Source: DAOPJM01 sp035399665 (GTDB taxonomy: Bacteria; Bacillota; Clostridia; Christensenellales; CAG-138). Taken from it: a stretch of DNA of 19,647 bases. Shown here one piece after another: positions 1-7,600 of this stretch. The notes below the pieces were generated by a model that was given only the letters and a program-made list of their open reading frames with translations, ran no database searches and had not been told where the DNA came from. The DNA lies in assembly GCA_035399665.1 (NCBI GenBank), contig DAOPJM010000034.1, positions 1-19,647 on the forward strand. Reading direction: 5' to 3'. The translations under genes and the position numbers were made by a program. The first letter of the stretch is position 1; each line of letters opens with the position of its first letter.

Positions 1-7
1 TCCCCCG

Positions 8-49
8 TTGTCATCCTGAGCATCAGCGAAGGATCTTGAAACAAGCTTG
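8..49 (+). repeat. Intergenic palindromic repeat, copy A
   Basis: This 42-base stretch begins TTGTCATCCTGAGC and ends in CAAGCTTG. It recurs at 83-115 and occurs as an exact reverse complement at 10383-10424. The core contains ATCCT and AGGAT as inverted arms around CGAAG-like bases, so it can fold into a short hairpin. The CATCCTGAGC...GAAGGATC core resembles short repeats scattered between genes in many bacterial genomes. It has no coding capacity. I infer a REP/MITE-like non-autonomous element. Confidence 0.8.
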
Positions 50-77
50 TAGTGATAGAATCGCTTCCGCCGTACTT

Positions 78-159
78 CCCCCTTGTCATCCTGAGCATCA
101 GCGAAGGATCTTGAAAAAGGCTTGCGGCGATAATGCCGCTCCCCCCGTGGAAAAGGGGG
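78..159 (+). repeat. Intergenic palindromic repeat, longer copy B
   Basis: This is a second copy of the same repeat core. It extends through a GCGGC...GCCGC hairpin (125-140 region) and a CCCCC...GGGGG hairpin (141-159). Its reverse complement matches the block at 10345-10430 over about 80 bases with a few differences, so the full element is longer than copy A and carries at least three stems. The rest of 1-200 shows no gene. Confidence 0.7.
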
Positions 160-209
160 CGCAAGACAGTGCGGACGAACGCAGTTAGCCCCTACATTAG
201 ATATCGAGC

Positions 210-238
210 TTGACAAGCCAAAGTAACCGCGATAAAAT
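210..238 (+). promoter_or_regulatory. Sigma-70 promoter of the zinc-ribbon membrane gene
   Basis: A perfect -35 TTGACA lies at 210-215 and a -10 TAAAAT at 233-238, separated by 17 bases. Transcription should start near 245, giving a leader of about 39 bases. A GGAGG ribosome site lies 8 bases before the ATG at 284. Confidence 0.8.
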
Positions 239-283
239 CAACATGCGAAACAATACAAATATGTACGCACGGAGGTAATTTGC

Positions 284-859
284 ATGATATGCCCGAACTG
301 TGGAGCTGAAGCGGCAGAGGGAATGAAGTTCTGCACCAACTGCGGTGCGATACTGCCCGGAACCATCGCAAGCGTTGACGAAAGCGAGATGCAGGAGTCA
401 TTAGCCGAGGACAGTGATGAACCCAAAATACCCGACCCGGTCTACGACAGGAAGGGCAGGGAGATCCCCAACCCCTTGAGAGCGCCTGCGGGAATCACCA
501 AGGCGGAGTTCATGAAGCGCTATTGCTCCAAGTACGGCCTTATCAAATCAGCCGCTATCTGGGGCTTTGCGTGCGCGGCAATCACCTTTATCGTTATCTG
601 CCTGGTGCAAGGCAACTGGTATGGTCTTATCGACGTCGCGGCGGTCGCCGTCTGCTCGGTCTTTGTCCTGCTTATGTACAGCCGAGTGTCCGCTATAATT
701 ATGCTCGCCTATGCCGCCTACAACACCGTGAGTTCGATTGTCTTGTATGGACAGCTCGGTGGCTGGCTGTTGTTGCTCGCGGGTATCTTCGCGGTCATCG
801 CGACCTTCGGCGCGGCAAAGCAGTGGAAGGAATACAAAAAAAGGACGGAAAACGCGTAA
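284..859 (+). CDS. Zinc-ribbon membrane protein
   Basis: The 191-residue product opens with a double CxxC zinc ribbon (C3, C6, C17, C20; CPNC and CTNC), as in the small zinc_ribbon_2 domains at the N-terminus of many Firmicutes membrane proteins. An acidic, proline-containing linker covers about 25-75. Four hydrophobic stretches follow at about 85-108, 113-132, 135-156 and 159-177, so it is a likely polytopic membrane protein with the ribbon in the cytoplasm. The C-terminus is basic (KQWKEYKKR). The start is fixed by GGAGG 8 bases upstream. It is monocistronic with its own promoter and terminator. Its function is unknown; zinc binding is inferred from the motif only. Confidence 0.9.
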   Translation: MICPNCGAEAAEGMKFCTNCGAILPGTIASVDESEMQESLAEDSDEPKIPDPVYDRKGREIPNPLRAPAGITKAEFMKRYCSKYGLIKSAAIWGFACAAITFIVICLVQGNWYGLIDVAAVAVCSVFVLLMYSRVSAIIMLAYAAYNTVSSIVLYGQLGGWLLLLAGIFAVIATFGAAKQWKEYKKRTENA

Positions 860-884
860 AGCCTTATAAACCTCAACAAACCAT

Positions 885-930
885 AAAGTCCCCCGTATGG
901 CGAAGAAGCTTCGTTTCGAGGGACTTTTGT
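885..930 (+). terminator. Rho-independent terminator, possibly bidirectional
   Basis: An 8-bp outer stem (AAAGTCCC at 885-892, GGGACTTT at 920-927) encloses an inner CGAAG/CTTCG stem (901-905/909-913), followed by TTTTGTTAT. It terminates the zinc-ribbon gene. It lies between two convergent genes, and the reverse reading also ends in a short T run, so it may also stop the C26 hydrolase transcript. Confidence 0.75.
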
Positions 931-955
931 TATGCTTTATAGATTAGCGGAAGCG

Positions 956-1636
956 CTAACCTTGGCGTTTCTCCATATACTTAGTCGATTCTCTGACAAG
1001 CCATTCAAACGGCGGCGCGAACATCATGCGCTCCGGGTGACACTGAATCCCAAGGCAGGGTTTGTCGGGATGCTCTATACCTTCAATTACGCCCTCAGGC
1101 GAAAGCGCACTCACAATAAAGTCATCGGGAGCGGTTCTGACCGCCTGATGATGGGTACTCCATACCTTGTCGCAGCCTGTGAAAAGCCGCTGCATCAGGC
1201 TGTTAGGCTCGGTGACTATCCTGTGATAGTCCTCAGGCGTCCTTCTTGCGGTATGCACCTCAAAAAAGCCTTCGCTCGGAATGTCGCCTATCATGCTGCC
1301 CCCCAAAGCCGCGGCCAAGACCTGATGCCCACGGCATATGCCCAATATGGGTATTCCAAGCTCATAGCAGCGACGGCAAAGCATGAATTCAAAGCTGTCG
1401 CGTTCGGGTCCGGAGAGGGTGATGTTTGGGGTGTTGGGGTCGTAGCCGCCAATGTCGGGTGCGACGTCCGCGCCGCCCGTGAGGATAAGCCCGTCCAGTA
1501 TTTCGGGGCTGTTGAAGCAGTAAGGCAGTATGACCGCGGTTCCGCCCGCGTTCGTTATAAGCTCGGCGTAGGCAGAGTACACGTCATAGGTATGGTCGTG
1601 ACATGATGGGGTAATCCCTATCAGCGGCTTGTTCAT
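956..1636 (-). CDS. Class I glutamine amidotransferase-like hydrolase (peptidase C26, PuuD-like)
   Basis: The 226-residue protein belongs to the gamma-glutamyl hydrolase family, which cleaves gamma-glutamyl bonds, for example gamma-glutamyl-GABA in polyamine breakdown. Visible landmarks are the start KPLIGITP, the TGGADVAP loop (about 53-60), the nucleophile elbow GICRGHQ with C101, the THHQAV block (161-166), and the catalytic pair H200 and E202 in CHPER. The start at 1636 was chosen because the family begins at KPLIGI and AAAGGA lies 11 bases upstream; a longer reading from 1708 would run into the preceding gene. It lies 20 bases after the stop of the giant secreted protein, so it is probably co-transcribed. 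It has no signal peptide, so it is cytoplasmic. The substrate cannot be read from the sequence. Confidence 0.9.
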   Translation of the reverse strand: MNKPLIGITPSCHDHTYDVYSAYAELITNAGGTAVILPYCFNSPEILDGLILTGGADVAPDIGGYDPNTPNITLSGPERDSFEFMLCRRCYELGIPILGICRGHQVLAAALGGSMIGDIPSEGFFEVHTARRTPEDYHRIVTEPNSLMQRLFTGCDKVWSTHHQAVRTAPDDFIVSALSPEGVIEGIEHPDKPCLGIQCHPERMMFAPPFEWLVRESTKYMEKRQG

Positions 1637-1656
1637 GGGTTCGAATGTCCTTTCAG

Positions 1657-4600
1657 TTATTCTGCGGGGAGCGAAGGCAGCAGCCCCACCAAGTATCTCA
1701 GTATGCATGACGCGTCGGCGGCGGAAACTCCGCTTTGCCCGTCAACATTGGCGTTTTTGTAGCCTTGCGCGGAAAGAGAGTCCAAGCCAACGAGTGAGCG
1801 GAGTATGTACGAGGCGTCCGAGGCGTTGACTTTTCCGTCGCAGTTGGCGTCGCCATAGCGTATGCTTTGCTCCTGTGCGTCGGTGACGATGGTCAGTGCT
1901 TCGCTTACCGCGCCCGCCTCCGTGATTTCCGTTTCGGCGCAGCGTTGATAGAAGCTGTACTCCGTATTCGGGGTCAACCCATTGAATACGGGCGAGCTTT
2001 GCCAGTTCTGCTTGTCAAGGCTGTATTCCATGCCCTCAATCGCTGTAAGCGTGACGGAGGTCGAGGTCTTGCTTTCAAGCGTGGGCGCGCTCGGCGCGTC
2101 CGGCCCTACCTCCTTGCCGGGGGTAACGTAATTGGGGGGGCTTGCGGGACTTGCGTAAAGCTGGGTAGATTCGGCGGTGCGCTGATAGAACGCATATTCC
2201 ACACCTTCCATCAGTCCCGTAAAGCTTGGGGAGCTTTGCCACTCTCCGTCGCCTATGCGGTACTCATAGCCTATGTTGGAGCGCAGGGTAACGCTGCTGT
2301 CGGTGATGGCGGAGATTTCGGGGGCGTCGGGTGACGAGGGAGCGAACTTGTCGGTACTGATAACGGAGGCTTCGGAGGCCTCTCCCGCCTCGCGCTTGCC
2401 ATCGGCCGCATAACGCGCCCTAAAGCTGTACTTCGTGCCCGGGGCTAACTTCGAGAAGCTGGGGGAGCTTTGCCACTCGCCGTCGTCGATACTGTATTCA
2501 AGTCCGTCAATGGCGATAAGTGTGATGTTGCGCGCTGACCTTGACTTTTGCTGCGGAGCTTCGGCCTGACCGAAAGCGGCAATCCCCGTCAGGACGCTGA
2601 GAGCCTCGGAGGACTCGCTTGCCATGTACTCGTCGGTTTCGGCATAGCGCACAAAGAAGCTGTACTCCGTCTCGGGGGCAAGTCCCCCGAACACGGCTTC
2701 GCCCTGCCATACACCATCGCCTATTCGGTATTCATAGCCGTCCGCCGCGACAAGGGTTATACTGTCACCATGCGCGGAATCGAGCGTGGGAGCCTGCGGA
2801 GCTTCCCTTTCGTATTTTTCTGTGGTAAAGGCGGCGGAAGCGGGAGCACCGGCGGTAGACTTGGGGCTTTGCTTCATGCGCTGCTCAAGGGTGTATGAGG
2901 TATTCGCCTCAAGCCCTGCGAATTCGGGAGCGCCTTGCCACTCTCCGCCGCTTATGCGGTACTCGCAGCCGTAGACCGCGACAAGGCGAATAAAGTCAGG
3001 CCCTATCTCGGCGGCAATGGGCGCGGATACGGAGCTGCCCACGGTAATTGAGGTGGTTACAATGAGCGCGTCACTGACACTGCCCGCATAGAAGCTGTCG
3101 GTCTCGGCTCTGCGTTGGGTAAAGCTGTAGCTTGTACCCGCTTCAAGCCCCGTGAATTCGGGACTATCCTGCCATGCTCCGTCGCCCAAGCGGTATTCAT
3201 AGCCGCTCACAGTGACAAGGGTCACGCTGCTAAAGCTTACGCTGTCGGTCTGAACACTTCGCGCAGACCCGCCCCTGCTGTTCTTGTCGGTGGTGCAGGA
3301 GGCGGACGCGCTCACAACATCGGGTGCGGAGGCGTCGCGCTGGAAGAAGCTGTACTCCGTTGCGGCGGACAGACCCGAGAACTGAGTCAAGCTCTGCCAG
3401 CTCGCGCCGTCCTTGCTGTATTCATAGCCGTCAACCGCGACAAGAGTCACAGAGTTGTTTGTTATCGCTGCAAAGGCGGGTGGCATTGGCGTATCGCTCT
3501 GCCCGTCCAAGGTGACCACGGTCAAAGCCTCGGAGCTTTCGCCCGCATAGCTTGTGTCTGTCTCCGTATAGCGGGCATAAAAGCTGTATGAGGTTGCAGG
3601 GCTTAGCATATTAAAGACGTTGGAGCTTTGCCATACGCCCTCGCCAACGCGGTATTCGCAGCCGTCAACGGCCTTGAGCGTGACGCTGAAGGCGTCTGTG
3701 GACGCGGCTTCAGGAGCGTTCACCGTAGAACCGCTTGTCTTGACCGTGGAGTATCTCGCCTCTGTGGAGCTTACGCCCCATTCGGCGTCACGCTGCATGA
3801 AGCTGTACTCCGTGGCGGGGGACAAGCCCGTAAAGCTGGGGGAACTTTGCCACACGCCGTTACAGGCGTATTCATAGCCATCCACCATGACCAAGCTGAT
3901 TCTGTCGCTGCCAATTTCAGCCGCTATGGGCGCGTTGGGCGCGTCGGGAAGCTGCGCGGAGGTGGTAAGCGTCGTGGGCTCGGAAGCCGCGCCCGCTTCC
4001 TTTGCGGCGGTCTCCTTGTATCTTTGAGTGAAGCTGTACTCGGTATTGGCGCAAAGCCCCGTGAACACATTGGAGCTTTGCCACGCGCTAACCCCCACGC
4101 GGTATTCCATGCCGCTGTACGACTTTAGCACAACCCTGGAGCTGTCCATGCTGAGTACCACGGGCGCGGAAGCGACAGCTCCCGCCGCCTTGTCAAGGGT
4201 TACGCTGATTTCGTCCGAAGTCTCGCTGTAAAGCCCGTCCTTTACGGCTCGCTGACGATAGCTGTGGACGGAACCCGCTTCAAGGCCTGTGAATACATTG
4301 GAGCTTTGCCATGCTCCGTCATCCTGCGAATACTCATAGCCCGAAACGGCGAACAGCGTCACACTTGTGTCAGTCACGGCGGACGCCACGGGAGCCGTGG
4401 GCTTGTCGGGCGCGTCACCGTTTGTGGTAACGCAAAGAGCCTCGGAAGCCGCGCTTGCATAATAGGTTTCGTCCTGCATATATCTTGCATAAAACAGATA
4501 CTCGGCACCGCCCAAAAGTCCTGTAAATACGCCGCTTTCCTGCCACGCCCCGTCATTGACCCTGTACTCTGTGCCTTCCTTGACGACAAGCTCAACCCTG

Positions 4601-7600
4601 TCGCAGTCCATGTACAGCAGCTCGGGCGCGGCGGGCGCCTCGCGTTCGCTCCTCAGTGTGAAGATATGACTGCATTCGGAAGCGGCGCTTGCATAGCTCG
4701 TTTCGGTCTCGGCTCTGCGCATATAGAAGCCGTACTCGGTATTCGGCTCAAGCCCAATGAACACGGGTGAGCCAAAGTAATTCACGCCGTCCATGCTGTA
4801 TTCCATGCCGACAATCTCCATCAGAGTGACAGAGACGTCGGTTCTGTTTTGGGCTATGGGCGCGACGGGAGCGTCTGCACCGAGCTTGTCGGTGAGTACG
4901 GCGGTGTATAGGCTCACGGCGTCCTCATAGTTGGGGTCACCGCCGACCTTAGCGTAGAAGCGGTAGATGTGCGCGGGGTCAAGCCCGTCAAAGATGACAT
5001 CGCTTTGCCAGCTTATCTCGGCGTTCGCCGCCTTTTCGCTGATACCGTAAAGTATGGTATCGCGGTCGGTGACGATAAGGGGAGCGGCGGCCGACAACGT
5101 AACGGAGCTGTCGTCATAGTCCGCGACCTTGGGCGCGGCGACATGCCGTTTCGCCTTATTTATGACAAGCTCAAAGCTTACGGAAGCTTCGCCCCGCAAG
5201 GTCATCGCCTGCCGCGTGACGGTTATAACATAGCTGCCCGCGTCGGTGGGAAGCCCCTCTGTCACAGCGCCGCCCTTGGTATAGGTATAGGTGTATTCGC
5301 TGTTTGCGACGCCGATGACATAGAAGTCCAAGCCGCGCTCGACGGGCTTGCCGTCATAGACTACCGTGCCGATTTGCCCCGCCGTCAGGGTATCCTCATC
5401 GGGTACGGCAAGCTCCAGCGTCACGGTGCGTGAAAAGCCCTCGAAGTTTATCACAAGCTCGTGCAGCCCTTCACCCAAAGCGGAGGTCTTGCCGCCCAAG
5501 ATGGTGATAACCCCGTTTGCAGCGCTGTAATCACTGCCCCGCGTTAGGCCGTCTATTGAGCTGAAAGCACAGCCGTTCTCGGTGTAAGCAAGGCTTACAG
5601 AGCTTCCGACCTGCCCGTGCAGCCATGAGCTTTCAAGCGTCGGAGCGGTTACGGAAGGGTAAACCGCACTCTTGTCGGAGCGACATATCACGGTGTAGAT
5701 ACGGTTGTTGGAGGGCGTCGCGTCCTTACCTATTACCGCGATGGATAATTCATTCAGGTTTACCGAGCTTACCGCTCCGCTGTGAAGCCTGAAGGAGAGC
5801 AGCTTGGACGAGCCGGCCTGAACCGTACCCGCGTTGAACTGATAGACGAAGCTGCCGCTTTGGGTCAGTACGCGAATGAGCGCGATGCCGTCCGCTTCGC
5901 CGCTGTTGGTGAGCAGTATCCAGAGCCTGTCGTCACCGTCGTCGTACTGCAGGGTGCGAACGGAGAAGTCGGGAAGAGCCTCGGCAACGCTCGTCTCGGT
6001 GGCGTACACGTCTTGGGCGGCCTGAAGCGCCGCGCCCAAACTGAGCTTTGACGAAACTGTCATGCTCTGCGAGTCAAGGCTTGTCAATATTACGGCAAGG
6101 CCGCCTTGAGCAAGGTAGGCGCAATCATCGATGTACACGCCGTTCTCTGTGCGGTACAGTAATTCAAACTCGTTGTCGGCATTGAGAATGCGAACGCCCG
6201 AATCATCGCAGACAAGCAGCGAACCATCGTGTGTGAAGCAAAGCTGCCTTAGAACGGACACCTCACAAAGCTCAAAAGCGCTTGCATCGGGGCTTGCAAG
6301 GTAATACAGCACTTGGCCATCCGTCCATGCGGAAGCGCTGCCGTTTGACACGACGCTGCCGAGAGCGCCCGACGCCTTGACCATAAGGGCGGAGCCGTCC
6401 GCAAGATAGACCCTGCTGTCAAACGAGGTAGATAGGTCTCCGTCCGAGTCGCAGCTAAACAGGGCGGAGGGCTTGTCGTTTTGGACGCAGGCCGCAAGCG
6501 AGGTGACGAGGGGAAGCCCATAGTACAGCAGTACTGATTCGCCAAAGGCTCCATCAATAAGCTTGCTGTAATAGATTGCGCCGCCGCTTCCCGCCGAAAA
6601 CAGGCTGTCGGAGCCATGCTCATACCAAAGCGCGTACAGTGCGCCGCCCGCCGCGACAAGACGGGGGAAGAGGTATACACCTGCCTCGGCGGTGACGCTC
6701 AACGCGTCGGTAAAGTTCACGCCGTCAAAGCCTGCGACCTTGACAAGGGCGGAGCTGAGGGCTTCGCTCACGTTGGAGCCAAGCTCAACGGAGGCTTCAA
6801 GATAGGCGATGTAAACCCTGTCGTTATAACTTATAAGCTCAAAATCCCCGCAGGCCACACCTGCGGGCAGGGCGGCGGAGGAAGCGGAAAACGTGTCGGA
6901 GCCGCCTCTTCTTATGGCGCATCGGAGGCTTGTTCCCGCAAGCCAAACCGCGAGCGTGTCGCTCCCGTATGAGATGAGCTGCACGTTTGCGGGAGAATCG
7001 CCCCCAACCACCGACAGTTCGGCGGAGGCGTCGGCGGAGTTCGCGGCTTTGTATGCGACAAAGCCCACGCGACCGCGAAACAGCAGGTCGATTGAGACGG
7101 AAGCGGAGGTTTCAAGCTCAGGAAGGTTCTTTAGGCTTAGGGTATAGCCGACCTCGCCGTAGCGGTGAAGGTCGAAAAGAGAGCTTATTTCGGGGGCGGG
7201 ACAGGTCTTGTCAACGCCCGTGACGGAGAGGGAGCCGCTGCCCGAGAGGGGCTTTAGGCTGTCGCTGACCGACAGACCGAAGGAGGTCACGGAGGATGCG
7301 GCGTTTCTCGAAAGCTTGACATTTAGCGAACAGGGGTCAAGCTCTATGACGCGGCGGCCTGTGCTGTCAAAGGAGGCGGCAAGGTAAATCCCGCTTGCGA
7401 CAAGGCGTATGTCGTCGCCGAGGACGTATTCAAGCCAGCCGCACAGTGAGGCGGAAACGGAATCGCCCGCGCTTATTGCGGACAGCTTCCCGGAGCAGTA
7501 GGGGGAAAGGCTTAAGGCGTTCGCCTTCAGCTCGGCTTCATCAAGCCCTATGCCTATGTACAGCCTGTCGTCTCGAATATAGTATGAGAGGGGAGTATCA

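Noticed and set aside
932..1606. 224-codon open frame on the + strand opposite the C26 hydrolase
   Set aside because: It is antisense to a clear enzyme with catalytic residues, has no ribosome site and no recognisable motif; a shadow of GC-rich codon use.
1637..1708. Longer start for the C26 hydrolase inside the giant gene
   Set aside because: The extra 24 residues do not look like the family, which begins at KPLIGI, and AAAGGA precedes the ATG at 1636.
1867..5433. Many + strand open frames across the FN3-like array
   Set aside because: They recur with the protein repeats, have no ribosome sites, and encode no recognisable domains; all are shadows of the - strand gene.
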